DNA of 64,000 bases from Stieleria maiorica (GCF_008035925.1 NZ_CP036264.1:6295641-6359640); one strand, 5' to 3'; counted from the stretch's first letter, positions 16,969 through 28,600 are shown. Notes: generated by a model from the letters alone, not told the origin. A program made the numbers and translations.

Positions 16969-18453
16969 CTATGCCATGATTTCTTTGACCACCCGCGAGG
17001 GCTGGGTGACGTTGGACAATCGTTGCGGCAGCCCCTGGTGCATGTAGGTCAGCCGTTTGTGATCGATCCCCAGCAAGTGCTGCAGCGTCGCGTGCAGGTC
17101 GTGCGGTGAAACCTTGTCGACAATCGCTTCGTAACCGATCTCGTCGGTTTCTCCATAGCTGATTCCCGGCTTGATTCCCCCGCCGGCCATCCACATCGTG
17201 AAGGCGCCGGGGTTGTGATCGCGACCGACAAACTTCATCTCCCGACCGCCACGGTTTTCACGCATCGGCGTGCGTCCGAATTCACCGCCCCAGACCACCA
17301 GCGTGTCGTCCAGCAATCCGCGCTGGCGCAAGTCGTTCAGCAGCGCCGCGATCGGCCGATCGACTTCTTCGCACCGTGTCTTGAACCCGCCGTTCAGGGC
17401 TTCGCTTTCGGCCGCCCCGTGGGAATCCCAGCCCCAGTGAAACAGCTGGATGAATCGCACGCCGCGTTCGGCCAATCGGCGGGCCAGCAAACAATTGTTG
17501 CCAAAGGATTCCTTGCCCGGCTCGGTGCCATAGAGCGCGTGGGTCGCTTTGTTTTCCTGCCGCAAATCGAATGCTTCGGCCGCATGGGTCTGCATCCGAA
17601 ACGCCATTTCGTACTGCGAGATCCGCGTCAGGACTTCCGGATCACCGGTTTCCTCGAACGTTTGTTGGTTGATCCGATTGATCGCGTCCAAGGCGCGGCG
17701 TCGCTGCTGCATCGAAACGCTTTCGGGATTGGACAGGTACAGAACGGGATCGCCTTTGGAACGACACTGCACGCCCTGGTAAACCGAGGGCAAGAAGCCC
17801 GACCCCCAAACGCTTTTACCGGCCGACGGAGTCTTTCCGCCTGAAACCAGCACGATGAAGCCGGGCAAGTTCTCGCTTTCGCTGCCCAGGCCGTACATCG
17901 TCCATGCGCCGAAGGACGCACTGCCCAAGTTTTGATTCCCGGTGTGCAACAGCAACTGGGCCGGTCCGTGATTGAACTGGCTGGTGTACATCGATTTGAC
18001 GAAACAGACCTCGTCGACGACCGATTGAAAATGCGGCATCCGGTCGCTGACCCAGGCACCACTGTCGCCGCATTGCCGGAACGGATACTGCGGCCCCAGC
18101 ATTTTGGGGACGCCTTGGATGAAGGCGAAACGTTTGCCCTCCAAGAAACTCGCCGGGCAATCCTGGCCATCAAGCTGTTGTAGCGCCGGTTTGTAATCGA
18201 ACAGTTCCAGTTGGCTGGGGGAACCGGCCATGTGCAAAAAGATGACCCGCTTGGCCCGCGCCGCGAAGTGCGGCAGCGCGTGCGAATCGTGCGAGTCCGG
18301 TTGCGTCTCCGCCCCTGCGTCCGACAGGTCGGCGGCGATCGACCGACCACCCAACCAGATGCCGGCCAGTCCCAGCGAACAGTTTTTCAAGAAGTGTTTG
18401 CGAGTCTGCAATCGTGCGTACTCTTCTTGGACATGGTCATGAAGATTCTTCAT
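16969..18453 (-). CDS. DUF1501 family protein (Tat-exported)
   Basis: A 494-residue protein of the planctomycete DUF1501 family, distantly related to the alkaline phosphatase/sulfatase fold. Its N-terminus carries a TRKHFLKN motif before a hydrophobic stretch, a Tat-like leader with one Arg replaced. Typical blocks are present: HMAGSPSQLELFDYKP, VVWGGEFGRTP, and the C-terminal HxLLGIDHKRLTY pattern. It overlaps the upstream PSCyt/DUF1553 gene by 4 bp, so the pair is translationally coupled. Family members accompany DUF1549/DUF1553 cytochrome-like proteins throughout planctomycetes; biochemical function is unknown. Confidence 0.92.
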   Translation of the reverse strand: MKNLHDHVQEEYARLQTRKHFLKNCSLGLAGIWLGGRSIAADLSDAGAETQPDSHDSHALPHFAARAKRVIFLHMAGSPSQLELFDYKPALQQLDGQDCPASFLEGKRFAFIQGVPKMLGPQYPFRQCGDSGAWVSDRMPHFQSVVDEVCFVKSMYTSQFNHGPAQLLLHTGNQNLGSASFGAWTMYGLGSESENLPGFIVLVSGGKTPSAGKSVWGSGFLPSVYQGVQCRSKGDPVLYLSNPESVSMQQRRRALDAINRINQQTFEETGDPEVLTRISQYEMAFRMQTHAAEAFDLRQENKATHALYGTEPGKESFGNNCLLARRLAERGVRFIQLFHWGWDSHGAAESEALNGGFKTRCEEVDRPIAALLNDLRQRGLLDDTLVVWGGEFGRTPMRENRGGREMKFVGRDHNPGAFTMWMAGGGIKPGISYGETDEIGYEAIVDKVSPHDLHATLQHLLGIDHKRLTYMHQGLPQRLSNVTQPSRVVKEIMA

Positions 18454-21431
18454 TTCGTTACCGCTCGATCCAAATTCAAAATGGTGTTGGCGACGATTGC
18501 GAGTGCGTCGGCGTTGATCGCTTCGGCAGTGAATGTGTCGTCAGAGGGAGCTGCGGACGACTCGATCCGCAAATCGTGATATAGCTGCTTCAACTCTTCC
18601 AGTTCGACTTGTCCGGGGGGCCGCTGAGTGACCGCCCAATACATCCACTCGATCGCAACGCCGGCATCGGGTGCGTCATCGGAGCCGACCGCGTCGACGG
18701 CCCGATCGGCCAACGCCCGTCCACATTCGACGTAAACGGGATCGTTCAGCGTGACGAGCGCCTGCAGCGGTGTGTTGGTGGCGATCCGTCGCGCCGAACA
18801 GAGGTCACGGGTGGGCGAATCGAACATCAAGAAGCTGGGGTAGGGACTGGTGCGCCGCCAATACGTGTACAACCCGCGTCGGTACTTGCCGCTACCCTCG
18901 GGCGTCTTCCACTGGGCGCCGCTGTACACCGTTTGCCACACACCGTCGGGTTGCGGCGGCATCACGGAGGGGCCGCCGATCTGGTCTTCCAACAGCCCCG
19001 AAACCGCGAGCGCCTGATCGCGAATCATCTCCGCCGTCAATCGCGTGCGTGGCCCCCGCGCCAACAGCACGTTGCGAGGGTCTTGCTCGCGAAGAGACTG
19101 CGGCGCAGCACTGGTTTGACGGTACACCGACGACAGCACGATCTCTCGCAGCAATGGTTTTAACCGCCACCGGTGTCCTTCCCGCATCCGCAGCGCCAGA
19201 TGATCCAACAAGTCGCGATCGAAAGGCTGTGTCCCGCTGGAGCCGAAATCTTCCAGCGTTTCGACCAGCCCGATACCGAACAGTTCTGCCCAAATGCGGT
19301 TGGCCCAAACACGTGCGGCCAGCGGGTTGTCGTCCGAGACCAGCCAGCGGGCGAAATCCAATCGGTCGCGGACGGGTTGTTCGACCCCGAAGACCGCGGG
19401 GATTCCCGGTGGGATCTCTTCACCGCGATCGAGCCAATTGCCGCGGATGAACTGACGCGTCGCGCGGGAAACGGCGGCTTGGCGGGCTTCCATCACCGGC
19501 AACGACGCTCCACGGACCTGACCGGCCGCCTTCTTGGCCGGCGCGAGTGCGCGGTCGAGTTCGGCAAGTTCCTCCGAGGCGATCAATTCGGTCCAGGCGT
19601 CATCGTCGCAAACGTCCCAGCGGAAATGGCGAATCGGAGTGGCCAAGTTTCCGGCAACGCTATTGGATTGCAGCATCTCCAATCGCAGCGTGGCATCAGG
19701 GCCGACGTCGTCGCCGTCTAAACGATCACGCAGCACAAAGACGGCCCAGCGAGGGCGATGCAGTTTCGGGTAGCCGCCGACGCCGTCCGCATTCTTGTCC
19801 AAACTCGACCGCGGATCTTCCGGCCCGGTCAAGGCGTCCGCAAAGGCGTCGGCGATCTCGACCGGCACGGCGGTGCCGTCCGCCTTGACCAGCGACAGCT
19901 TGAACTGGCTGAGCACGGAACCTTGTTCCGGCCAATTGACCGGGTCATCCGACTCGGGCAGGATCTCCACTCGCAGTGCCGTCAACGGCTGTGCGTTCGC
20001 CTGGACCGTGTATCGAACTCCCGGCGGGAACGTGCCCCCGGCGGTCCGCACGTGGTCGCCATCGATCCGCAACTCGCCTTCGGTGCTCGAAACGTTCGAT
20101 GGAACCAGCGGATTCCAGGAGACCTGCGTCGCCAGATCGCCGCCGAGTTGATTGCGATCGATGCGTAATTGTTGGTAGGCCCGTTGTGCGTCGACCGCCG
20201 CGGGGATCTTTTCAGGATCGCCGGGGATTTTCAGGGTCGGATAGTCCGACGGCAGATCGGCATCCAGCGAGTCGTTCAAGATCGCCATGCAGGCGTAATA
20301 CTCTTCGTGCTTGAACGCATCGTAGGGGTGCGAATGGCACTGCACGCATCCGAACGTTGTCGCCTGCCAGACGGTCCAGGTGGTGTTGATCCGGTCGATC
20401 AGCGCCGCGACACGAAACTCTTCATCGTCCGTCCCGCCTTCGGTATTGGTTTGGGTGTTGCGGTGAAACGCGGTCGCAATCAAATCGTCCGGCGTCGGGT
20501 CCTCCAACAGGTCGCCGGCCAATTGACGGATCGTGAACTGGTCGTACGGCATGTCGTCGTTAAAGGCACGAATCAACCAATCGCGATACGGCCACATGTC
20601 CCGGTGCGGATCCTTTTCAAATCCTTTCGAATCGGCATAGCGGGCCAGGTCCATCCAGACCGACGCCCATCGTTCGCCGAATCGTTCACTGGCCAACAGC
20701 CGGTCGACCTCGCGTTGATAGACGGTTTCACGTGAGGCAGCGGAGCCGGTGCGGCGCAGCGCTCGGGTAAACCTCTCGACCCGCTGCATCGACGGAGGCA
20801 AGCCGATCAAATCGAACGAGACACGCCGCAACCATTCCTCCGGAGCGGCTTCGCGGGACGGCATGAGTCCTTCTCCGGCCAGCCGCTGAAACACCAACCG
20901 GTCCAGCGGCTGCCGTGCCCAATCCGAAGCGTCGTGATCGACCCCGGTTGCGTCCGCACGACCGGGCATCGACGACTTCAGCGGTTGTAGTGACCACAGC
21001 CCACCCCAGGGAGCGCCCTGGCGGATCCACTCTTCCAGCAACTCGATCTCCTCTGCCGGCAGCGGATCGGGGTGCTCATCGGCCGGCGGCATCCGCTCGT
21101 CAGGATCGTCGCTTTTGATGCGTTCGATCAATAGCGATGCGTCGGGATCCCCCGGTTCGATCACCCATCCGTCCGGCGGCAATACTTGTTCGGCATAGAC
21201 GAACGACAGGCCGCCGGCTTGCTTCACGCCGCCGTGACAGGACGTGCAATGTCGCGTCAGGATCGGGCGGATCTGTTTGTTGAAATCGATGGGGCGTTCG
21301 GCGGAGGCGACGTCGTCGGTGCAACTGACGAGGACCAGCAGAAGAAGTCCGATGAACGGGCGAATGCGTCCAGATTGATTAAAGGGGATTCGGAGTGGCG
21401 TGGCGTCCCGACGACGGCCCGGAAGGGCCAT
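18450..21431 (-). CDS. PSCyt1-DUF1549-DUF1553 surface cytochrome-like protein
   Basis: About 993 residues from the ATG at 21431. A hydrophobic lipoprotein-like leader (LLLLVLVSC) precedes a planctomycete cytochrome c-like domain with heme motif CTSCH. DUF1549 follows, with a second CxxCH (CVQCH), and then DUF1553 in the C-terminal half with NRIWAELFG. It should be an exported, possibly heme-binding partner of the DUF1501 protein encoded 4 bp downstream. The start is uncertain. The frame is open to a TTG at 21569 that overlaps the previous stop, but residues encoded upstream of 21431 come from interspersed repeats, and the chosen ATG itself lies in one. The true start may be any of these. Confidence 0.88.
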   Translation of the reverse strand: MALPGRRRDATPLRIPFNQSGRIRPFIGLLLLVLVSCTDDVASAERPIDFNKQIRPILTRHCTSCHGGVKQAGGLSFVYAEQVLPPDGWVIEPGDPDASLLIERIKSDDPDERMPPADEHPDPLPAEEIELLEEWIRQGAPWGGLWSLQPLKSSMPGRADATGVDHDASDWARQPLDRLVFQRLAGEGLMPSREAAPEEWLRRVSFDLIGLPPSMQRVERFTRALRRTGSAASRETVYQREVDRLLASERFGERWASVWMDLARYADSKGFEKDPHRDMWPYRDWLIRAFNDDMPYDQFTIRQLAGDLLEDPTPDDLIATAFHRNTQTNTEGGTDDEEFRVAALIDRINTTWTVWQATTFGCVQCHSHPYDAFKHEEYYACMAILNDSLDADLPSDYPTLKIPGDPEKIPAAVDAQRAYQQLRIDRNQLGGDLATQVSWNPLVPSNVSSTEGELRIDGDHVRTAGGTFPPGVRYTVQANAQPLTALRVEILPESDDPVNWPEQGSVLSQFKLSLVKADGTAVPVEIADAFADALTGPEDPRSSLDKNADGVGGYPKLHRPRWAVFVLRDRLDGDDVGPDATLRLEMLQSNSVAGNLATPIRHFRWDVCDDDAWTELIASEELAELDRALAPAKKAAGQVRGASLPVMEARQAAVSRATRQFIRGNWLDRGEEIPPGIPAVFGVEQPVRDRLDFARWLVSDDNPLAARVWANRIWAELFGIGLVETLEDFGSSGTQPFDRDLLDHLALRMREGHRWRLKPLLREIVLSSVYRQTSAAPQSLREQDPRNVLLARGPRTRLTAEMIRDQALAVSGLLEDQIGGPSVMPPQPDGVWQTVYSGAQWKTPEGSGKYRRGLYTYWRRTSPYPSFLMFDSPTRDLCSARRIATNTPLQALVTLNDPVYVECGRALADRAVDAVGSDDAPDAGVAIEWMYWAVTQRPPGQVELEELKQLYHDLRIESSAAPSDDTFTAEAINADALAIVANTILNLDRAVTK

Positions 21432-21436
21432 CGTAC
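21412..21436. repeat. 25-bp interspersed repeat, copy 1
   Basis: CGACGGCCCGGAAGGG followed by CCATCGTAC, 24/25 identical to 56325-56349. It contains the imperfect inverted pair GGCCC/GGGCC around GGAA. It overlaps the putative ATG start of the DUF1553 gene. Confidence 0.7.
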
Positions 21437-21497
21437 TTGGATCAGCGGTTGCGCTTCGCTGGATGGGCCGCGTCGCGCTGGCCATGCCAATGAAAAC

Positions 21498-21522
21498 CCA
21501 CCCTCTGGCGAGGGTAGCTACT
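21498..21522 (-). repeat. GTAGC hairpin repeat, copy 2
   Basis: Read leftward: AGTAGCTACCCTC, GCCA loop, GAGGGTGG. The stem ACCCTC/GAGGGT differs from the other copies but remains fully paired. Confidence 0.7.
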
Positions 21523-21565
21523 GATAAGTGACGATTCATGACGTTGTGTATAGGAAGCGGGGGGA

Positions 21566-22978
21566 TCAAGCGAGAATCTCGTTGATGACGCGTCCGTGCA
21601 CGTCGGTCAATCGAAAATCGCGTCCCGAATAGCGATAGGTCAGGCGTTTGTGGTCGAAGCCCAGTTGATGCAACACGGTGGCGTGAAAATCAGGCATCGT
21701 CACCTTGTTCTCGGTGACCGCCATCGCCAGTTCATCGGTCGCGCCGTAGGTCGTGCCGCCGCGGACTCCGCCACCGGCCATCCACACGGTGTATCCATCG
21801 ATGTGATGATCGCGTCCCACCTTCGTCGGATCCTTGACCTGCTGGACGGTCGGCGTGCGGCCCATTTCGCCGCCCCAGATGACCAGCGTCTCGTCCAACA
21901 TGCCGCGTTGCTTCAGATCGGTCAGGAGTGCGGCGATGGGGCGATCGGATTCTTCCGCCAACCGCGTGATGTTTCTGACGATCGAACCGTGGTTGTCCCA
22001 GGGCTGGCCGGCGCCGTGGTAGCACTGGATGTAGCGGACCCCGCGTTCGGCCAGGCGTCGCGCGTACAGCATGTTGCGGCCTTGAATCGAATCGCCGTAC
22101 AGCTCGCGAATATGCGCGGGTTCTTGCGACAAGTCAAACGCATCGGTTCCGGCGCGTTGCATCCGAAAGGCAAGTTCCATCGTAGCAATGCGGCTTTCCA
22201 GACGCTCGTCTTCGGCGCGCTGGGCGGCATGTCGCTGGTTCAGGAATTGTGCAAGTGCCACCTGTGCCCGCTGCGAACCGGCTCGCACATCGCGACGCGT
22301 CAGGTTGGGAACGATTTGTTTGCCCGTGTTTTCGGTGTCGATGTGCGTTCCCTGGTACACCCCCGGCATGAACGCGCTGGTCCAGTTGCGTGACTGGGCG
22401 GTCGGCAAACCACGCGGACACAACACGACAAAGCCCGGCAATTCATCGCTCTCATTGCCCAATCCGTACAACAGCCAGGAACCCAGGCTGGGGCGTGGCA
22501 ACGTCGAATGCCCGCAATTGGTCAGCAACAAGCCGGGTGTGTGATTGGCGATCTCGCCCTGCATGCTGCGAATCACACATAAGTCATCCGCATGCTCGGC
22601 GACGTTTGCAAACAGCTCGCTGACCTCCAAGCCACACTCGCCGTACCGCTTGAACTTGAACGGGGAACCGAACAGGTTTCCTGCCCGGTTGCGTTGGGTC
22701 GGTTGCAGTTGTTTCTTCACCGAATCGGGAAGCGGCTTGCCGTCCAGGCGGCTGAGTTCAGGCTTGCGATCAAACGTGTCCATTTGGGACGGGCCGCCGT
22801 TCATAAACAGGTGGATCACCCGTTTGACGCGCGGCGGAAAGTGCGGCGCCAGCTCGCTGAGCGGCGATTCTTCCGGTGCCCGATCGGCCGCTGCGGATTG
22901 CTGCAACATGCCGGCCAGCGCGATCGACCCCAGACTGGTCGACTGCAACCAGCTTCGTCGTGAAAGGAATGGGTTCAT
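21566..22978 (-). CDS. DUF1501 family protein (Tat-exported)
   Basis: 470 residues from ATG 22978, which begins MNPFLSRRSWLQS, a clear Tat twin-arginine leader with a following hydrophobic core. An upstream in-frame Met at 22993 is less likely because it overlaps the preceding stop. Family blocks include HLFMNGGPSQMDTFDRKP, VIWGGEMGRTP, and LGFDHKRLTYRYSGRD near the end. It starts 4 bp after the stop of the PSCyt/DUF1553 gene at 22983-25361, so these are coupled. It is followed by a second PSCyt/DUF1501 pair in the same direction, giving a four-gene cluster of alternating families. Enzymatic role unknown. Confidence 0.92.
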   Translation of the reverse strand: MNPFLSRRSWLQSTSLGSIALAGMLQQSAAADRAPEESPLSELAPHFPPRVKRVIHLFMNGGPSQMDTFDRKPELSRLDGKPLPDSVKKQLQPTQRNRAGNLFGSPFKFKRYGECGLEVSELFANVAEHADDLCVIRSMQGEIANHTPGLLLTNCGHSTLPRPSLGSWLLYGLGNESDELPGFVVLCPRGLPTAQSRNWTSAFMPGVYQGTHIDTENTGKQIVPNLTRRDVRAGSQRAQVALAQFLNQRHAAQRAEDERLESRIATMELAFRMQRAGTDAFDLSQEPAHIRELYGDSIQGRNMLYARRLAERGVRYIQCYHGAGQPWDNHGSIVRNITRLAEESDRPIAALLTDLKQRGMLDETLVIWGGEMGRTPTVQQVKDPTKVGRDHHIDGYTVWMAGGGVRGGTTYGATDELAMAVTENKVTMPDFHATVLHQLGFDHKRLTYRYSGRDFRLTDVHGRVINEILA

Positions 22979-22982
22979 GTTG

Positions 22983-25361
22983 CTAGTCCACATATTGGAA
23001 TTCGTTGCTCATCAACAACGCCTGGGCGATCAGCGGCCAAGGTGAATCGATGAAACGTGTTGGCGGGCGATCCGGATTCTGGAATCGTTTCTGGAACTCG
23101 ACGAATTTCAACGTTCGGGTAATCTCCGCGGCATCGGGGTCGCGTCCCAGCGTCATTTGGAACAAGGACACCACTTTTTGACGGTCGTCCTTGGTTTGTG
23201 AAACTGCCGCCGACGATGCGATGGCCGCCGCCTGGTCGATCACCAACGGCGCGTTCATGGTAAACAGTGCTTGCGGGGCGACGATACTTTCACCCCGCGC
23301 GGGTTGCGTCTGCACGGGGGCGGGGAAGTCGAACGCCCGCAGCGTCGGATCCAGATTGAATCGATTGATGAATCCATAGATCGCCCGGCGGCGGGTGTAG
23401 TCGCCGTCCCAAAGTCGTCCGGGATGACCACCGATCCGTCGATCCAATTGACCGGCGACCAGCAGCATGCTGTCCCGAATCGCTTCGATCGACAGATGCT
23501 TTCGATTGGAACGCCACAGCCATCGGTTCTCAGGATCCGCCGCCTGCCCGGCGTCGCGTGAGCGGCTGGATTGTTGATAGGTCTGCGACGTCACGATCCG
23601 GCGCACCAGGTGTTTGACCGACCAGCCGTGACGCATGAAGTCGTCGGCCAGCCAATCCAGCAATTCGGGGTGCGTCGGCCGACTGCCTTGCAAGCCGAAA
23701 TCCGACGGCGTGGCGACCAGATGGGAACCGATCAAGTGCCCCCAGACGCGATTGACGAACACGCGGGCGGTCAAGGGATTGTCGGCCGATGCGATCTTTT
23801 CGGCCAGTTCCAACCGGCCGCTGCTGTCGGCGGGAAATGCGCCCTGCTGCGGATCCAGAATCTTCAAGAATCGTCGCGGCACCGCGTCGCCGCGGGCCGA
23901 GGCATCGCCGCGGATGAAGACATAAGATTCCGGAGGACGCTTTCGGTCGGCCAGGACCATCGCCCGCGCCGGCGCGCCGGGGTGAAACGTCAGCAATTCG
24001 GCCAACTCCGTCTCACGGATTTTTTGCGCGATCGATCGGTTATTGTTCTTGGCCTTTTTTCCTGCCGCACCGTTGACCTTGGCATCGATGGCGGCTCGTT
24101 TCTTTTGATAATCGGCCGTTTCGGACGGCGTCGGTCGATACGATGCCAGCACGGGTTGTTTCGTTTCATCCAACGGATCGACGCGTGCAGCGGCGGCAAA
24201 CACGCCACGTAACGAGTAGTAGTCCGCGGTCGGGACGGGTTCGAATTTGTGATCGTGACAACGGGCACACGCCGCCGTGATTCCCATCAGCCCGCGCGTC
24301 GTGACGTCGATCCAATCGTCCAACGCTTCCGCTTGCGCCCGGCTGGAATACGGACCGGATGCATAGAACCCGAGTGCCGCCATTTCGGGTGCGTCGGCCG
24401 CGAATCCCATCAAGTCCGCCGCCATTTGCTCTTTCAAGAATTGATCAAACGGCTTGTCATCGTTCAATGATCGGACAACGTAATCGCGATAGGAAAACGC
24501 GAACGGGTGGTAGTGTGGCGTGCGGGTGTCGGGGCGATAATTGTTGTCGGTGTCGCCGTAGCGAACGACGTCTAACCACAGCCGCCCCAAATGTTGTCCG
24601 AACTCCGGTGAAGCGATCAGTCGATCGATCCACTGTCGCGTCACAGCGTCCCGGTCGATCTCCGCCGCTTCGACAAACGCGGTGATCTGGTCATACGTCG
24701 GCGGAAGCCCCGTCAGGTCATAGTGCAATCGGCGAAGGAGCGTCGCCGGATCGGCCGGCTCGGAGGGCACCAGAGCAACCTTGGCCAGCGAATCCGCAAC
24801 GAAGTGATCGACCGCATGCCTTCCCAACTCGCCCAGACTTGATGGAGGCGACGGTACCGTGACGCGTGTGACGGGCTGGAACGCCCAATGATCGGCGGCT
24901 TGATCGAACAGGTACTCTTGGTCACCCAATCGAGAGAACTCGGTTTCGCCCATGTCATCGGCCGGACCGATCGCACCGCGCTGCACCCATTGTTCGAACA
25001 ACGCGATCGCTTCGTCATCCAGCCGCTGGTCCGGTGGCATCTGCAGATTCGCGTCGTCATAACGGATCGCGGTCACCAACAGCGACGCGTCCGGTTGGCC
25101 GGGGACGACGGCCTTGTCGGTATCGCCGCCTTCGATCCATCCCGATCGGCGGTCCAACAGCAGTCCGCCTTGCTGCTCACCGGCCTCCTCGCTGTGACAT
25201 TCGTAACAGTGCCGAACCAACAGCGGTCGAATCTTTTGCTCAAAGAATCGTACTTCCTCGGCCGACTCTTCGGCTCGCACTGATCCCGCAACCAGACCGC
25301 AAACGAGGGCGGCGAAGACACCGAAGGGGACAACGGCATGGCGACGTAAACGAGATTGCAT
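22983..25361 (-). CDS. PSCyt1-DUF1549-DUF1553 surface cytochrome-like protein
   Basis: 792 residues from ATG 25361, which starts a standard signal peptide (hydrophobic core about 12-25, cleavage near VRA-EE). The frame stays open to 25517, but the added residues show no leader. The PSCyt1 domain has heme motif CYECH; DUF1549 carries CARCH followed by DHKFEPV; DUF1553 includes NRVWGHLIG. It is the first gene of the leftward four-gene cluster and is coupled to the DUF1501 gene by a 4-bp gap. It resembles the protein at 29388-31724 more than its cluster neighbour at 18450-21431 (CYECH and CARCHDHKF shared), suggesting separate duplications. Confidence 0.92.
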   Translation of the reverse strand: MQSRLRRHAVVPFGVFAALVCGLVAGSVRAEESAEEVRFFEQKIRPLLVRHCYECHSEEAGEQQGGLLLDRRSGWIEGGDTDKAVVPGQPDASLLVTAIRYDDANLQMPPDQRLDDEAIALFEQWVQRGAIGPADDMGETEFSRLGDQEYLFDQAADHWAFQPVTRVTVPSPPSSLGELGRHAVDHFVADSLAKVALVPSEPADPATLLRRLHYDLTGLPPTYDQITAFVEAAEIDRDAVTRQWIDRLIASPEFGQHLGRLWLDVVRYGDTDNNYRPDTRTPHYHPFAFSYRDYVVRSLNDDKPFDQFLKEQMAADLMGFAADAPEMAALGFYASGPYSSRAQAEALDDWIDVTTRGLMGITAACARCHDHKFEPVPTADYYSLRGVFAAAARVDPLDETKQPVLASYRPTPSETADYQKKRAAIDAKVNGAAGKKAKNNNRSIAQKIRETELAELLTFHPGAPARAMVLADRKRPPESYVFIRGDASARGDAVPRRFLKILDPQQGAFPADSSGRLELAEKIASADNPLTARVFVNRVWGHLIGSHLVATPSDFGLQGSRPTHPELLDWLADDFMRHGWSVKHLVRRIVTSQTYQQSSRSRDAGQAADPENRWLWRSNRKHLSIEAIRDSMLLVAGQLDRRIGGHPGRLWDGDYTRRRAIYGFINRFNLDPTLRAFDFPAPVQTQPARGESIVAPQALFTMNAPLVIDQAAAIASSAAVSQTKDDRQKVVSLFQMTLGRDPDAAEITRTLKFVEFQKRFQNPDRPPTRFIDSPWPLIAQALLMSNEFQYVD

Positions 25362-25590
25362 CGACGATTCGGCGGTTGGGATGGCGAAGAATTCACCGTG
25401 GCGGGGGACCGCGAAGCGGCCGACTCCATTGTGATCGACCCGATCGGCACTGTCCAGGTTGATGGCCGGGTGGCTGGGTCGCACCCCAGGCGATGTTGGT
25501 GAAGACTTTGCCATCAATTATCGACCATTCGCCATGCCTCGCCTCTTCTTTTCGTTCTTTCCGGCGCGACAGTGCATCGTGGCGGCGGGG

Positions 25591-25620
25591 AGAGGTAGGA
25601 AGATTTTTTGGGTAGGAAAA
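25591..25620 (+). repeat. Purine-rich GGTAGGAAGAT repeat, copy 2
   Basis: AGAGGTAGGAAGATT, TTTT, then GGGTAGGAAAA. It belongs to the same family as 8041-8074, 36571-36660 and 60014-60043. It lies in the 275-bp gap (25362-25636) upstream of the four-gene cluster, near the stop of the esterase-sulfatase gene; nothing else is visible in that gap. Confidence 0.7.
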
Positions 25621-25636
25621 GTCCGAGAGCAAGTGC

Positions 25637-28600
25637 TCACCAACCTCCCGGCTGCTCGGTGGCTGTCTGTTGAGTATCGGCATACCAGGCCTTCAGCCGT
25701 TCCAGCATGTCGGCCGCACGCTCCGGATGCATCGCCGAAAGATCGGTTTGCTCAGCCGGGTCACGATCGAGTCGATAGAGTGCGACGGTTTCGTTGTCGA
25801 AACTGCCCGGCGCCGCGTTCGGATGCTGGACAACCAGCTTCCAGGGTCCGTCGCGCATCGCTTCGCTGCGTCCGCCGCGGTTGCTGAGTGATGCCCAGAA
25901 CAACGGCCGCGGCGGTAACGCGTCGCGGCCCAACAGCAACGGCGACAGATCGATGCCGTCCAAGGGGTTCGGCGGAGCGGTTTTCACGCCGGCAAGTGCC
26001 AGCAGCGTCGGCATCACGTCCAGTGTGATCGCGGGCACGTCGCTCTGGCTGCCCGGCCGGATCTGGCCCGGCCACCAGGCGATGAACGGCACCTTGTGAC
26101 CGCCTTCGTAGACCGTCCCCTTTCCGCCTCGCAAATCCTCGCTGCCGCTGGGGAAGTCATTCGAGGCGCCGTTGTCGGAAAAGAACAGCACCAACGTGTT
26201 GCGATCCAACCCCAGTTGCACCAAAGTCTCGCGAATCCGCCCCACGCCCTCGTCGATCGGCAGCGTGATACCACGGAACTTTTCAATCCGCTCGGCATCG
26301 CTTTTGGGCTTCCATCGTTTCCAGCCTTCCGACTCCGTCCGCCGCACCGGGTCACCGCGAACTTGCACCGGGTTGTGAATCGCCAAGTGAGACACATACA
26401 AACAGAACGGCTTGTCGCGATTCTGCTCGATAAAGTCGATGCTGTAACGGTTGATCAAGTCCGTCGCATAGCCCTCCTCATGCGTCTCCGTTTTGCCGTG
26501 CCACCAGTCGTGCTTGTTGTGGTCACCCACGTGGCTGACGAAGTCGATGTTACCGCTGTGGTAGCCGAAGAATTCATCGAAGCCGTGGTTTTGGGGATGG
26601 TAGTCGTCGGAGTTGTGGGGATAACCCTGATGCCACTTGCCAACGATTCCGGTGGTGTAGCCGGCGTTTTTCAGCGTTTCGGCGAAGGTCGTTTCGGAGA
26701 GGTTCAGTCCCTTTCGATGCTCGGGATGATCCGCCACCGGATGGATCACCGCTTCGATTCCTGATCGCTGCTGATAACGTCCGGTCAACAGTCCGGCACG
26801 TGTCGGGGAACAAACCGTGCCGGAGGAATGAAAGTCGGTCATCCGCATCCCTTCGGCGGCAAGCCGATCGATTTGCGGCGTCTTGAAAGATGGATTGCCG
26901 AAACAACTGACGCCCGCGTAGCCCATGTCGTCGACCATGATGACGACGAAGTTGGGCTTGGAAGACGTCTGGGCCGGCAAACCGGTCGCGGCCGACGACG
27001 ATCGCACCAATGCCGCGTCGATCGCGGACATCAGATCGTCGTGGTTGCGGTGCCATTGAAACCGCGCGGAATCAACGCCGATTCGCTGCACTTGATCCGC
27101 GATCGGAAGTACTGGTGAAACGACATCGATTGGTCCGGGCCCGCACAGCGACAACAATCCGTCGACGCCCAGGTACTTGACCGCGCCGGGGACAAACATC
27201 GGATCGTCTTGTCGCTCGAGTGAGGAGAAACGAAACTCCTGCAAGTCGATGAAGGTCCGCGCAATCGCGTCGCCGGATTGACTGCGTGCGGCCGCCGCGA
27301 TGGCACCCGCTTCGGACCCGATGCCGACCAGATGAATGTCTCCACCCGCGGGCGACGAGGCATGCTTGATGACGGACAAGACGTCATGGACGCGTTGCAC
27401 AAACAGCGGATGATTGTAGCCATAGGTGTAACCGGAAAAACGATGCCAGGCCAGTTCACCGCCTCGTTGGTACCACATTCGCTGCGCATCCAGATGCTGG
27501 TCACCGGAGAGAAACTCGCCCTGTCCGATGAGGTCGGCGGAAATGACGGTGTATCCCGCGCGAGCCATCTCTGCGACGACCGGTCGAACGGAACCACCGT
27601 CGAATAGCCCCTGTTTGCCCTGATCGGTGATCCACACCACCGTTCCTTTTTTGCCGGAGCGATTGATTGTTACGATCGGCAATTGCTCGTCTGCATGATC
27701 GACCAGTCCCAGCGTCACCGAGAGGCCGTCCAATTGCACTTCCTTGGTTTTGTCGAAGGACGTCGATTGAACCTGGTCCAGCCGCCGCGCGAGAATCGTC
27801 TCCCAGGCACCGCCGACGATGCGACGGTATTCGGCGAGTTGGTCTTTCGTCGTCGGAATCAACCCGTCCATCTGCTGCTGCGAATCCAGCGTCGCGAGCT
27901 TCACGATCCGGACTTCATGTGCATCACCCACGGCGTCTCCGGCGGGCGCCGGATGATCGTCCGTCCAGACCGTGGCTTCGGATCGCGACAGCGGAACGTA
28001 GTCGCGTTCCAAAATCGGTTCGCCGAACCCGAGTTTGAAGTGCCGATTGAAAAACGCGTACATGACTGTGCGGTTGACATGGTTGTAGTTGTGTTTGAAG
28101 TGCACGTTGAAGGCCGCGGTCAGTCGATCGCTGTGTCCGAGATCCGTGTACAGTTCGCGCAATTCGGGATAGCCTATGGTTTCCAATTCGACCGTCCAGT
28201 CGTCGGCGGCGGTCAACCCCAGCGGTCGCGGCGCGATGGCCGCGGCGAGATCAATGTTGCCTTGATCGATCCGCATGTACGGTGCATTCTCACACGTGCA
28301 CCCGCCCTGCATCGAAGTGGACACCATCACGCACGGCATGGCCGCGGTGATCCGCTCATCGATCGCGGCCAAAATCATCGATTGCGTCCCCCCGCCACTC
28401 GCCCCGGTCACGCCGATGCGGGTCGGATCGGTGTCGTCCAGCGTCATCATGAAGTCAACGGCGCGGACCGAGTTCCAGGTTTGCAGGCCCATCATGTTTT
28501 GTAATCGCAGGTCGGCTTGCGCGCTGAAGAACCCCCAATCCGTCTTGCGATCCAGATGAGCGGCTCGATCCGGACGATGGCCGATCTGGATCGAATCGGC

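Noticed and set aside
18450..21569. DUF1553 gene starting at the TTG at 21569
   Set aside because: The added residues come from two interspersed repeats and precede the true leader; kept only as an alternative.
21596..22393. 265-codon open frame on the plus strand
   Set aside because: Antisense to a DUF1501 gene with Tat leader and family blocks.
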